Below are positions 39,101 through 52,310 of a DNA stretch of 64,000 nt, piece after piece (position 1 is the stretch's first letter; each line of letters begins with the position of its first letter). The DNA is taken from positions 8,185,001-8,249,000 of the forward strand of contig NC_134755.1 of the NCBI RefSeq assembly GCF_050436995.1, written 5' to 3'. The position numbers and the translations under genes are program-made. A model generated the notes under the pieces. The model was not told the DNA's origin, did no database searches, and saw only the letters and a program-made list of their open reading frames with translations. The DNA comes from Anticarsia gemmatalis. Taxonomy: Eukaryota > Arthropoda > Insecta > Lepidoptera > Erebidae.

Positions 39101-42100
39101 TTAAGCATTTCATTACCAACTTTAGCGGTAAAAAACGTCTGGTAAATAAGTATTTGCAAACTCCAATACAATTTTCAGATCTTATACTCGTGTGGTAATC
39201 CTTCGATAGGAATAGAAGCCATAAATAAGTCTAAGAACTTAAGCTACTTAAAAAGACACGCAATTACTAACTGAGTGAATAAAACCATTGATTTTACAAA
39301 TACATTACTTATAATAATCCATTCAGAACTCATATAAATATTGAAAATGTTTATTATTATTTCTGATACATGGGAAAATGTTCTACTGTCAGCGTTTAGC
39401 GAAACGCATTTGAATGAGCAAATAATGAAATCTTTTTCTCGTTTCAAAACTTTTTATAATCTTTTGATCATTATATAATAGGTATATTAATATTATGTGC
39501 AAGGTTCTCAATGTGGTTATTTTATTCCAATTATAAAGTACGCGGGATGAGTTGTTGATTCAAAGTGCTAGTGGTGAATAATGGTTGACTATATAATCAT
39601 GTAATAAATCTATAAAATGACATGATAATAATATGAATATAGTTTCTTTATTAAATTAGTTATATAACTATTAGGTCGGAAATGAAAATCCTTCTTTTAG
39701 CTACTCGAATTGAAATCGTACAGTTAACGAAACGACCTTTTAAAATTTTGTCGATACAGAAATGCAACTAATTTAAATACATGCTACTCGCCGACAGTGA
39801 TACAAATTCCTTAAGAACAACAGTATCCATCGTTAAGCTCTGCATAAACAAAACCGTCTGACATTTGTATGTAGGCATACATCGAACTCCGGCTAATTGA
39901 CTCATTTGAATAGAATAATTAGCACGGATTTAAAGATACAACTCATTGACTGTATAATTGCCGCTCCCGCTTTTGCAACTCTTGATTAAGCTCTTTAATC
40001 AGGTTTGTTAATTTAGTAGCGATAAAATATTATTTGACAACTAAAATTGTAAGAGTCTAGACTCCGGCCATAAGGAATATTAGGTCAAACAACGTTAGTA
40101 TTAAGATGAAGTCTGAGAACGCAACTAAGCAGATGCAAATGATGCTGCATTACGCAACAGTAATTTTAAAAGGCAAATCCGTCGTCTAAACTTAGCATGG
40201 TTTACGTACAACATTGTAAGGGTGGCCGGCCTTCCTTAATCAATGCAAGCAGCGTGCTCAATCAGTCGTAATAGACTGATGTATGGCTTGAATGCGGTGT
40301 ATTAGCGAACGAGCCTGGACGCACAATGCGGATGCATTGATGTCCCTTGCAAATGAACGTGGGTCTGTCTGCTGCGACGACGACCTACCTACCTACAAGC
40401 AAGTTCATATACCACACTCATGCACCGACGCGACGCTCGCCCGTACATACGAAGAATCAACATACATTTAACTCTTTATGTACGTCACTTTCATACGATA
40501 AAAGTACAGGTGTATTACAATTCAGCTCGTAACTCTATAATGCCAGATTAAACAAAGAGGTCAGTTGTATAACAGACAGAAATAGCCGTTATCTACAAAC
40601 TCCATTAAACATCCAATTTGCCTCAGTTGAGAACGACGTGTGCGGGAATTAACTGACGTAGGTTTCATTTCATTACACAATCAAATCGGTATGTATATTT
40701 AAATAGACGTGTCGAACTGAAAAATGAAATGTCTATAAAAACGAACCGAATACACATTTCGTCAAACACAAAAAGCACTTCAGATGTATAAAAACAAACA
40801 ATAAAACTTGTAAAGGAGACAATAGACACAAAACAATGAGACGCGGACGTTAAAATAGTACGACAAAAGTAAAAAAGCAACAAAAACGCACAATATGCTA
40901 TTCAACCCTTTCGTCAAAATATGAGTCGAATTGACACTTCCTTATTGCGTCGTAAATTTAACAGGCGTCATACAAATCTTGTGAGACAATAACACCGTTT
41001 TTTTATTGAAAAATATTCGTTACCAGCGTTTAAAACAGTCAGTGTTCTGTGGACGTGTTGGAAATAATTTTACTTCATTCAAATAGTTTACGTAGTAAAT
41101 CGTCTGGACGTCAACTTTACTCATTCTTGGAAATATTAGACATTTTTCAAAGATATGATAGGTATTCGCCTGGGAGAATTGTTGAGGGCGCAAGAAAAGT
41201 AGTTTCAGCGGAAAGGTTCAGAATTTCCATTAAGGGAGCGATTAAAGGAACGGTCATTACCAAGTAAGTGGGCTTTTCTTTTATGGCTTCATACATACTT
41301 TGCGCGGTAGACACAGAATATTTTACGAAAACCAATTTTCACAAATCATTTCGTGTTGATTTAAAGGTCGTGAAACTAAATACTAATAAAATATAATCTC
41401 AAGAACTTATTCTACTAATAAATTCTTAGAACAAAAGCGACACATTTGCATGGCTATCACCCCATAGATTCGCTCGGAATTATCATAATATAGGCTATAA
41501 ATTGTGCCAATATTTAATCTTTATGTGAACATAACCATATACATAGAGGCTGTGTCGGTCGTTATTTACTCCGATGAAATGAGCTTTTGGCAGTTGAAGT
41601 AAAAAGGGAGATTGAAACACGAACTTTTGTTACAAGTTATATTAAACATTGTATGAACTTATATTGAATAAGTATTTAATTTATTGTTCTAGTTAGACTT
41701 GATCAATTTGTTTTTCTTTTATTGAAATTCGTTTTATTATTTGTTATGACACTTATTTAAAAATGTTATTAAAACGCTAAAGCATGTAACGCATTTATTG
41801 CGTACAGCACCTAGTTATTACACATCATTTAAAGGACATTCCCATTTTAATAAATTATTCCTATGTCAGATTTGCACAAAGATTGTATACAGTCGTAACA
41901 TTTAATTATCTTGTTTAATTGCTCTCGGTAATTAATTTTCATACTTGGCCGTTAAATATGAAATTGAAGGGTCTTGTAATAGACGTAATAAATATTTATT
42001 TAGGAATTTACGTGTTTTCAAATTAAGTTTAAATTGAAATTAGAATTTTTATGTAAAACTTTCAGAACTTGAACAATTTTGATCATTGAACTTATAAAAC

Positions 42101-43624
42101 ATGGGCCTTGTTAATTAAAAATAGTATAAACATGTGCCATAGAATGCTACTGAATAATTTATTAACAATACTACCAGATCTACTTAATTTATAACATCGT
42201 TTACTTACAAAACATATGTTCGGCGCGTAATTGAATTTTTTGGTCGGTCATATGTCTCTTTGACGAAACATAACTGACTCAAACGGGCATATAAACGCTT
42301 GTTAGCTTATATACACACTTAATCATTCGTAACTCTAGACACCGGTTCAAGAACATTTTCTATAAGGTTTAATCTCAGATATAATCAGTTGATTCTGCTT
42401 TTAATTCCCACACCTGTATGGAAATTAGCAGAACTTGCATGTAAAACGAGAAAACTATTTATTTAAATAAAATAAGTATGTGATGAACAATTAATAAATT
42501 TTCTCAAGACCGGTGTATAAACACTGCCATTTAAAAATGATGGATTGATAAACCAATTTCGATTCTACTACTGTATTAGCTTTATAACCAAGTACGTTTT
42601 AATACCTACTGTTCATTACATAGGCTATTTATATAGACATTTATTTTTCATAAGTTATGAAAACTAAAACTATAATTTAGAAAAAGTTATTGCTATCGGT
42701 TTACAATGTTGTATGTAAAATAAAGGTTACCGTAGAGTTGGGGCCAATCCAATGTTCATGTATCTACGATTCAAATTATTCGATTTTATTACTACCGCGT
42801 TTGTCTCGATTCTGTTTATAATTTCAGCTATGTTATGGAAGAATGTGGTTAAGCAGCTATCGGTTATTTAAATTACGGAAACTGAAATCCATTTGTTACT
42901 GGCCATAATAAGCAATTTGTAAAACTTTCTAGGAATCTCGCCGTCATTAATAATATCGACATTTTTAATCCGGCAGTAACATATTGGCCTTAAGATAGCT
43001 TACATAATTTAATAAAAACATTCAGCATTAAACATAATTAAAATCACGCTAATATTATGAATTAACTATCAACGACGTGCTTACAGTATCAAATAACAAA
43101 TTCGGATGCAAATCGACATTTATTTATATGAATGATGCTGCGATACAAAAGCTTAATTTTATTCAAAATTCCATAATAGCATCGATACGACTTAATTTTT
43201 GTTTATAACCGAATGGGTGATTCGATTGATTTATTTATATGGATAGTATAAATAGTATTTAATTCGATATTTTGTGTATTTCGCAGCACTATTGGCTGTA
43301 TCGTGAGCATATTTTAAAACCTGTCAGGGCAATATGACGCCCCTGTTTCAAAGTTAGTGGAACTTAAATGAGGGGTGAGTCGCCTTGTGTTCACAAACTA
43401 TTGTGAGGCTATAATTAAACTGTTTGATAATAACTAAGGCGTTCACCGTACTTGTTAGGAACTGTTTTATCGTAATTAGTTGTGATATTGGCCGTTTACG
43501 TGAGCCTAACGTGTTAAAAATGAATATTTATAAGCTATCTTTTAGCGCCCTAAAATAGTTCAGAATTTAATTTGTGCTTAAATAACTATCACAAACTTTG
43601 CTACGACATGAGATCTTGTCTAAA
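36101..43624. other. non-coding stretch
   Basis: No gene is supported. It contains an RFX X-box at 38918, a tandem pair of TGTACTTAAG near 38.57 kb and POU-octamer words (ATGCAAAT) near 40.14 and 43.11 kb. No mobile element was recognised. Confidence 0.5.
38918..38931 (+). promoter_or_regulatory. RFX X-box
   Basis: GTAACCATGGCAAC is a perfect imperfect-palindrome X-box (GTNRCC AT GGCAAC), the target of RFX factors. It is the better of two such sites in the window. Surrounding DNA has moderate GC and no supported gene. Confidence 0.35.
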
Positions 43625-43626
43625 TA

Positions 43627-43840
43627 TTAAGTTGGGGAAAAAGTCTTTTCGCATTATAGTATGTATGAACTTGTAATAAAATCTCTTTGGCTTCAAGAAT
43701 CACAAATGAGTACACGGTTCATTAGGGTTCTTTTAGTGAGCTCGTGAGGTACCCAAATATCGAGCTTTTTTGTGTAGAGAAAAGATTTTATTACAAGTTC
43801 ATACATACTATAATGCGAAAAGACTTTTTCCCCGACCTAA
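43627..43840. mobile_element. mariner-type MITE
   Basis: This is a 214-bp element with terminal inverted repeats 58 bp long that match at 56 positions. The left end begins TTAAGTTGGGGAAAAAGTC and the right end, inverted, begins TTAGGTCGGGGAAAAAGTC. It is flanked by TA at both sides (43625-43626 and 43841-43842), the target duplication of Tc1/mariner elements. The GGGGAAAAAGTCTTTTCGCAT terminus type is common in insect mariners. The 98-bp centre is too short for a transposase, so the copy is non-autonomous. The near-identical ends suggest a fairly recent insertion. Confidence 0.85.
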
Positions 43841-43842
43841 TA

Positions 43843-46800
43843 TAATAATAACATATGTAACTTGCTCTAGTGACACTTAAGTATGTAACTTTTCTTAACA
43901 TCGATGAAATAGACATATTTTAAGACCAACCCGTTCAAAGATTTACACAAAAACAAGTAATTATTCTAAAATAGAACATATTTCAACAAACAGGAAAATC
44001 CTTCAATACAATGTTTATAACTCAATCCTAAGAACAACATATAGATTGAACATAGCACTTGATCACATGTTCCTAGTTGTATAGGTCAGTACAGTCTTTA
44101 TTGACACAGGGATAGCCTCAACAAATCTACAATGACTCGTAATAGCTACCAATTGATAATACCGACATACTTCGTTATATAGTTGGTTAGTATAGTTTGT
44201 TACGTGTAAAAATATCTTATAGTTCTAGTGAATTGTTCTATTACAGTTAGGTTTAGAATAAAATTGTTTTTTACAGTAGTACGATAAAATTGTCATGAAA
44301 TAATTATAAGTGTTTTTCTTAAAAAGCACTTAACTAATAACGTTATTTTTGATTATCTAGGGCCGGACATTGTAGTGTCCTTTATTTAATAAGTGTAGAT
44401 ATTATTTATTTATACAAAGTACAGTAAAGATATTAATACTTTCATTTAATTAGCTGTTTGATATTTTTACCAAATATCTAATAGTAATCAGCATTATATA
44501 CCGTGTTATTTGTTTTAAATAAATACCATTTAATATTAATAGTAAAAACCATTACAAACACCAGACAGAAATCAATTCCACCCTACATTGGTACCTTAAC
44601 GGCGGCACATCGTCCCGTAATACCGGATCATATACGGCGTCGACGTCATGAATACCCAAATAAAGCTCGCATACACGTAACATAACCTCATAGCTATTGA
44701 TAGCCAGTTTTAATTAAACCAGCCTTATACAGTTATATACGCTTTTTCGCCCATAGATGCTTCTTTATGTGGATTACGCGTAATTAAGTAATAAATTGCG
44801 TGAAAAATTGCTTAATCATATTTTTATCCTAAGGATGACATGCGCTGTGATCACAAGCATTTTTATTTACCCATCCTTGTACTTTATTCTTGCAGCTGAG
44901 TGATATAAAATTATGAAACTTACTATGGAACATGTATGGTAATTTAAAGCTTGTATATACTTAAGAATACAGTAGTTTAGCGGTAGTTTCTTATGTACTT
45001 GATGGTTCATACGTCTGAGAAACTCTATTTAAAATACCCGTTTCGATTTCGATTCACGCTTATCCAATAGTTCATCCAACGGTTTCTACGATTATAATTG
45101 ATTCTGTATGGAAAATATTCTACTTAATTTTATCTTTTAACAATGCGTTAGTGTGTTAATAACTCTTTCTCTGTCTCGACTAGTTATTCGATTACTTTTC
45201 GTCTAAATCAGAAACCAGTTCGATTAATTCTAATGAAAATTCGTAATCGATGAGTTTATTGACTTTGATACACTTTATATGTCCATAAAAGTTTTATGTG
45301 CCAAATATAATGTTACGAGTATTAATGTTTAGACAAATTACGGAATAAACGGATGTTGAGAATTAATTTGTGAACGCATCATAATAAATTACGTTCGATG
45401 CAGCTAATTTTAATTTGTATGCCGATTTTAACGATTGATAAACACATTTCTCACGTTTAAGGCATCGTTATAACAAGCGAGTGTATATTACTTTATAATT
45501 ACTTCATTTAAAATTATTCATTTATTTGGTTTTAACATCCTTCAACTACCTACTTAAAATACGGAAAGTAATATTAAAAATTCACATAGAAAATAAACTC
45601 CAAACAGTACATTAAAAAAGGGATAGATGTCCCAAAATGTCTCACTTTACAAAATCCATTATTAAAATTCCAATCTAAGGCGGAGATTCCTCGAAATCCT
45701 TGGTAGTTCGCGTTCGTGCTGAGACCTTACAAAAATGTCTTCGATTCAGTAAACGGCTAAACTTTAGCAATTTAATAGTGTCGAAGCCAGTCTTCGTCTA
45801 TCGCCGGCACTTAATTACATTCTGTAATTGAAAGTTGGAAGCTTATCGTGTCTAAGTTGTATCGTTGTTTGCTACCTACCTATGTAGAGAGGGGTGAGGG
45901 TGTCTGCCTCCGAGTATTAAATGTTCGCCATATATCGATGATTTGTTGTATGTGCAAAGTTTTATAAGAAATAAGCTGTATATTGGAGTTAGGATAGACG
46001 TGAGTGCATATTGTTTGATATTTTGTAAAAGTAGAGGCCGTTATAAAAGGGGGCGGGTGAGCACCACCCCTTTTTTTAAGTAGGTACATGTGCAGCATAT
46101 TATATTTTTTGCGCATATTATTGTTATTCTTTCGTTAAACTTATCGTATTTAACAGTCTGTAAGATTGAAGAAAGAATACTTCATTCAGCTCTTTTATTT
46201 GAAATCGAACAGAATTTTTCTTTTATTTCATTATCAGTGAGCACGTAAAAAATCAGTTCTTCAACTAGAATTTTACTCGAACCAAACAACGCTAACACAA
46301 GGCTACCAACAAAACCACTCGAAACACCCCAGTTGGGAACACTTACAAATTCAGAACACAACACTTCACATAGATTTGGAACAGCAGTTCCGATACCAAA
46401 CTCCACTATTTCCTACAGTATCATACATTTACATGAAATTGAAACAGAAACCTTATAAGTTTATCTAATAAGGAACAAGGAAAGTCGTCCGCACATGTTA
46501 CTACTATACTATACTACCAATATGAAGTTGCAAAGTTCTCTCACAGTTCCATTCTATTCTAAATACCTTAACTGTACGGAACCCATTTTAATTCGAGCAA
46601 AATGTGTTGAAGGTTTGTTAATTTGGGGTCGGTATATTCATAATTGTTCTTGCGAAGCCGAGCCGCGTCTAAACTCGCTTATTAACGTTATTCTGGCCAT
46701 GTCCACGACGTTCCATGGTGTATCCTAATTATAAACTTTCCTAATTTTCTTTAATTACGTCGTTATTCTATATATTTGTTGTGTTTTATATGCATTGGTG

Positions 46801-48985
46801 AAATACTTCGGCGGAATTTTAATTTTGACGCGTACTTACGGTTAATTAATTTTGTTTTTGTGTGTGAACGGAACTTTTACGGTATTATCTAATACTTTCT
46901 TTAAGTTTTATTGAAATACATATTTTACATTCATGTAGTCTAGTCAGCATGAAGCGATAAACTACAAGAGCGTTCATACAATTTGTAGTAGTAGTTATAT
47001 ACGGGGTGTAGCTGACGTCACAAGTCACTACTTTATTTAGGCATTGGAATACCATAATAGAACAATATTTATATCCCAGACTACAATAAATAATCTGATG
47101 TTAATTGATTTTTACCAGCTACGAAAAATCTATGCAATCAATTAATAGTTGTTATGAAATATGTGTTTCGATTGAACATTAATAAAAATATCAAAGAATA
47201 ATAACTAGCACTGATTTCTACGAGCAGTATAATATTATAAATCTAAGAATCTATTTACTTACTACATGATTAAGCTGTAGAACCTCAAAATGCTTACTAA
47301 CAGGCAAAGTCAGGCTCAAAATTGAGGTATTATGATTCATATTTTAACGCCATTACCGCCGTAGTTTAGCTGTAAAGTTGTACACGAAACCTAGCTATAA
47401 TTAGATAGGCAGTGAAACCACTAAATTAACTACAGTTAGCTATCTATAAACATAGCTAACGTCTGAGGTTTGCAAACCGCGGGTATACTCGGCCACATAA
47501 CACAGTTACTACTTAATATTTAAATTCCGTTTATGAGGTCGCTGCCTTCTTACTTTAATAATTATTAATTATACATACTTAATTAATATAGCGTACACGC
47601 TATTTAATGTAATTACAGAGCAATAATATTTTTCATAGCCGCTTTATTCTAAGAAATAATGCCACTGGAAAGTTTATTCGACCTTTTATGCGCATGCTAT
47701 AAAAGAACAAGGCAACAGTTAAAACAGTTTTACACGTTAAACAAGTGTTTTATTTCTAATTACGACTAATTAAAAACAAAAAACACGCAAAAAAATTACT
47801 TACGCAGCTATTTTAACGTTTAAATCCCATTTCGCGTAATAGCGAACGCAACAAAAAACGTCTAACCTAAGCAAATATGATTGCGAACTGTACAGAGCGT
47901 TTCGCATGATGGCGGACGCTCGTAAAGGGCCCGAGTTGTAAAATAAGTAAAAATAAAGGGCTCGCCGGCGGCACTACGGGTAAAGTTCAAAAGGAACTTT
48001 TGCTTTTTAACCAGTCGGTCGCCAAGTTTAAATTGGTTTCTACCATCACCTACCCTCCACCCGGAGAATGGGAAAACTAGTAACGAGAAAATTTAGCTAG
48101 CGTACCTATACCTATTTGTTAAGTAAAAGTTGGACGCGAAACGACGCCGACCTCTGACTGGTTGATAGCCAAGAATTGCGCTGAAGTATCGTTTATTACG
48201 ACCACAAATCAATCATAAAGTTATATACATCTTCCTGTGTCTAATTCCCTCGTTGGTTGCCTTCCAGACGCATAATTATCAGACTAATTATTATTTACAT
48301 GCGCCTAACGTTAAATTATGTTTCGAGCACGCCAATTATGGGTTGATAATCAAAATAAATGGCGTCGAAATGTAATTAATCATAACAAACAACTTTAGTT
48401 GCCTTTTTATCATTTAAACTCATTACAAGAACATTGAAAAGTTATCTGTTGGCACTTAGGCAGCTATCTCTCAGCGTCTTTATAAAGAGTTTTGTTCGGG
48501 TGATTGAAAAAATCTTATAGGTCATCCGCACATATCTAAAATTAAATCACTTTTAAGTTATTTTTCGCAGCTATTACGTCACTCCGGAGCGCTGTTGCCA
48601 ATAATTTTGGCGCGTCCTGTCCTCGCCCGATTACAGACTCACATTCAACATTAAAATCGACTATTAATACTGATAACGTTTTATGTTGTGTCAAACTAAT
48701 TGTATTTATTATTCGCTTAATATTCATTTTTATAATTTCTGATGTCAGCAACACGGCGTTGGAATGTTATCGATACGATCTTATCCATAATCGTTTCCCG
48801 TAGGTTTTCGGTATTTTTAGACATTATCATGACGTAACGAGCGCAGTTGGCTCATTTAAATTTATCAGGTTAGACGCCGTGTTGTTTCACAAATCACTCA
48901 TTCGTTACCGGGTGATTTATAGCTCTGATTTGATAAGCAACAATGTAAAGATGATTTAAACAATAAAGGAAACCTAAATCACTTA
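43843..48985. other. non-coding stretch
   Basis: No gene is supported. A CRE octamer is at 47013. A loose inverted arrangement of TAGCTA words lies near 47.38-47.47 kb. A Pho-type GATGGCGG is near 47.91 kb. Confidence 0.5.
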
Positions 48986-48986
48986 C

Positions 48987-49376
48987 CATGTAACTTTGAT
49001 TCATCGTCGCAATAAAATTCGCGTGAGACAATTTCAAGGTCGTAAAATGTCATAAAATTATTTACTCGACCAAACCCTTGCCGCGTTTGTTTATAACGTA
49101 TATTAATGATGATTTATTGTTAAACATATCTGTTTAATGTGTGTATGTATGGGCAATAAAACGTTTTATGGGACAGTTTAGTGCGGTGCAACCTCAGAAA
49201 ATGCTTTTATTGGTATCTAAGCGCCATACAAAATTGATATTGGTCGAGGTGAGAGAAGTGGTCCAGTAAGAGATCCATGGGCTCTTCCGATAGCTATTAA
49301 CTTGGTTGCTATTACTTTCTAAAGTCGGAACGAATGGGCGGCGTGGTGGGAGATCCCGGAATGGCGGCCGATACAC
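48987..49376 (-). promoter_or_regulatory. possible minus-strand first exon
   Basis: A GC-rich patch with a Pho/YY1 site (GAATGGCGGCC at about 49359-49369) lies 370-390 bases upstream, on the minus strand, of a splice donor ATG|GTAAGTG (intron from 48986). The arrangement is similar to that at 21.5-21.85 kb but weaker. The 60-codon frame between them shows no family likeness. Confidence 0.2.
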
Positions 49377-50227
49377 GCGCTATCTATTTGATTTACTTTT
49401 GTGGTCCAGATACGTGTGAATGATGCAAATGTGGATCAAATAAAATAAATAATAAAAACTAGATAAAACCATTTAAATAATGCGCCAGTAAATCTAATTG
49501 AATATTAGCCTTTAGATGAAGAAGTCGCTTGCACGTTTGCATTGAATCGTGCGGAATATTTTCAGTCTGAATAAATACCTATCTTCTGAAATCGTTGCGG
49601 GTGTTATTTTTAAAAGTATTTTGTTGAATATTTTAACATTTTATAGTCCAATGATAAGCCGTTTCACTAATATTTAACCTACCTGTTGTCATTATATATT
49701 TAATTTATTATATACTTAGGTATTTTCACAGCACAAATTCACGGTTATCACACACTTTCAATGATTTAGACTTTGTTTACACATATACGTATCTTCGAAA
49801 ATTTGGTGTAACGTGATAAAATAATTTTGAGCCTCAAAACCTGACTGTTCCGTTTGAAATCAAACTGACACTGCAAAGATTCACCTTTTTCACCCTTCTA
49901 ATGGCTGTGATTATTACTTTTACTCCAAACCTTTGTCACATAATTACCTTCACAGTTATGTTTTTACAATACCCAAACCTGAAAACGAAAAGTCCAATGC
50001 AAAGTCAATCTTAATGTTACTGAATAGTGGCTAAAATGCTACAAATTTTGGTCAGAGAAAGGCATTGACAGAACTATTTATTACACCTCAAAGGGTTGGG
50101 TAATAGCGTGATGGTTTTATGGTACTACGTTGTACATTTTGTGCAATTTTCCCGCATTGTGCATCTACTAATGTATTGTATACAACGACCAACTATATTG
50201 ATACTTGGATACCTAAATTATTAAGAA

Positions 50228-50439
50228 TCCTACTAATATTATAAATGCGAAAGTTTGTGAGTATGTATGGATGTTTGTTACTTTCACGCAAATACTACAA
50301 TACCGATTTCGATGAAATTTGGTATGTAGGTAGCTGATGACCTAGAATAACACATAGGTTTTTTATCCCGGAATTCCTGAGGCATCGGGATTTACACGAG
50401 AAGGGTTTCTACCTGGACGAAGTCGCGGACGGCCTCTAG
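50228..50439 (+). mobile_element. non-autonomous Helitron, Lep1 type
   Basis: The element begins TCCTACTAATATTATAAATG and ends CTAG. It sits between a host A (50227) and T (50440), the Helitron rule of 5'-TC, 3'-CTRR and insertion into AT. The body (GCGAAAGTTTGTGAGTATG near the left end, GGTTTCTACCTGGACGAAG near the right) is the very widespread lepidopteran repeat often found next to microsatellites. At 212 bp with no coding capacity it must be moved by a partner element. It is close to the family form as I recall it, with a few changes. Confidence 0.85.
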
Positions 50440-51239
50440 TAATTAAATTTTTTGCTGTCGGTATGTCACACATCTGTCATTCATCACAAACAAAGTAGAG
50501 ATGTTTAAGTAGTAAAGAACTAATAAAATGTTGAGGTCACTTACTATGATAGATAATCTTCTTATAACAGTACTATTATTACCGCTATAAAGACCAACAT
50601 AAAATAACAAACACCAATAAATATTATTCACAAATTACAATATCACAGTACATTGTCATTTGACAGCTGTGTTAAGCTGACATTTATATAGGTAGTAAAA
50701 CAAAAGCTGATAAAATGTTATAGGTACTCTTTTACTATCTCAGAAGGATGTTTATAGTGAAATCTATTAGTGTTATATGACGTCATAATATTTATTTATG
50801 ATTAAGACTATGTTTAGCTGAGAATCGGTTTATTGGGCTGTTAATATCTCTATATCTGATATAAAATGTGTTAACGACATTATTCTATAAACTATTAGTA
50901 GTAATCTTATAAAAAAGTTAATTAAGTCCAGTCATTATTTAAATTATTTTCACAGCGAATTTCTTTTTAAGACTATTGTGAATATTTCTATACGACTATT
51001 AATTTAATTAGATAGTGTTTTCACATAATTATGTAGTCTCAGATTCACTTGTGCTTTTATTTAAATTAATCAAAATTTAAAAAAAAAATTAGGAAGGCTT
51101 TAGTAACTTTTAATCTTGTGGAAAACAACTTTTGAAAGGTTGGTATCCTATACTCCGCAATAAAAATACTCGGAATTAATGAACATTTTAGATTTTTGTC
51201 AACTATTTTAATTGTTAAATAGAAAATAATCTTATTTGC

Positions 51240-51356
51240 ACCCGGTTTCTGAGTGCATTTAGCAGAAGTTTATCTATTCAATAGCGTTTTTTTGTATGAG
51301 TTTTAACGCTATTGAGTAGATAAACTGCCGCTAAATGTACCTCAGAAACTGGGGGT
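51240..51356. mobile_element. fold-back (snap-back) MITE-like element
   Basis: Two arms of about 50 bp (51240-51288 and 51305-51356) pair almost throughout and leave a 16-base loop. The left arm starts ACCCGGTTTCTGAG and ends TTCAATAGCGTT; the right arm mirrors it with a few mismatches and indels. A single-stranded copy would form a very stable hairpin. No clear target duplication was found, so the class of transposon is uncertain. The same terminus is familiar from lepidopteran genomes. Confidence 0.7.
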
Positions 51357-52125
51357 TAATAGTTTATTTTAATTAGATTCTGAACAAAATTGGAAGACTA
51401 CCATTTGTTAAAGTGCATAGAGACAAATCTCAAGTCATTTCAGTCGCAGTACATGTTTGTTTTAGCCAGCAATTAACCACTGGACCATCAATAAACGTGT
51501 TGGTAAGTCCGACAAGGTGTATTGTAACCAACCCTTTCTTCTTCACCTAGGTAATAAATAGCAACGGTTCTATTGTTTGTTCGTACAAGATTTAAGCTGA
51601 GCTGTTGCGGTATTTACCTGTTGCATTCAACGGGCAAGTATTCAAGGCTGGAGTTTATTGGTGAAGTTAATTTATATCTGCTTGTCTTGATGTTGAGCAT
51701 TTTTGTATGAAAGTAGCTTTTGTTTTTTTGTATGTTGATCGATGTTGAAAGATTTGCCGTGATTACTGAATTTTTTCTCAAAGTCTAAAAGGAGGAGTGA
51801 CGAGTGGAGTGACCAATAATAGCAATTTTAAAAATTCCTTAAAAAATCTAAATATTCAAATAATATAGCAATATTCATTGCAAGCTCTAGTGAGTACTAA
51901 AAATAATTAAAAACTATTTATTTTTTTAAACTTTTCTTTCAGGGATCATTATTATAGATATACCTACTTCTCAACAGAGTTTGTCTATTTTTATAACCAC
52001 ATACTATCTCCATGCTGGTGACTAGTTGATTTTCTGAAATCCAAAATAAATTAACTCTAGTAATTATTCTATATTCACTCTGCTCAAGTATTGCCTAGCT
52101 ATACTTTTGGAAAACTTTTCTTTCA

Positions 52126-52310
52126 AACTATGTTGGAGTCGGCTTCCAGTCTCACCGGATGCAGCTGAATACCAGTGTTTTACATGGAGCGACTGCCTAT
52201 CTGACCTCCACAACCCAGCCATGGTTATAACACGATACCCTTCAGTAAGTCTGGTTGTCAGACTTTCAAGCTTCTGACTACTGTTAACGACTGTCAAAGA
52301 TCTAAACATA
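52126..52310 (+). repeat. SINE-like dispersed lepidopteran repeat fragment
   Basis: The stretch beginning AAACTATGTTGGAGTCGGCT, with GGAGCGACTGCCTATCTGAC in the middle and CTTCTGACTA near the end, is a repeat I recognise from many moth sequences. It is often annotated as SINE-like or as a retroposon tail. No tRNA-type promoter boxes are visible in this copy, so it is probably truncated at its head. An 81-codon minus-strand frame crosses it and is only a by-product of the repeat. Confidence 0.55.

Noticed and set aside
47380..47475. Repeated TAGCTA words considered as a fold-back element
   Set aside because: The arms cannot be aligned without many gaps, and no ends are definable.
49194..49376. 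60-codon frame starting MYRPPFRDLPPRRPFVP, considered as a retrotransposon fragment
   Set aside because: No reverse transcriptase or integrase motif is present and no long terminal repeat is nearby.
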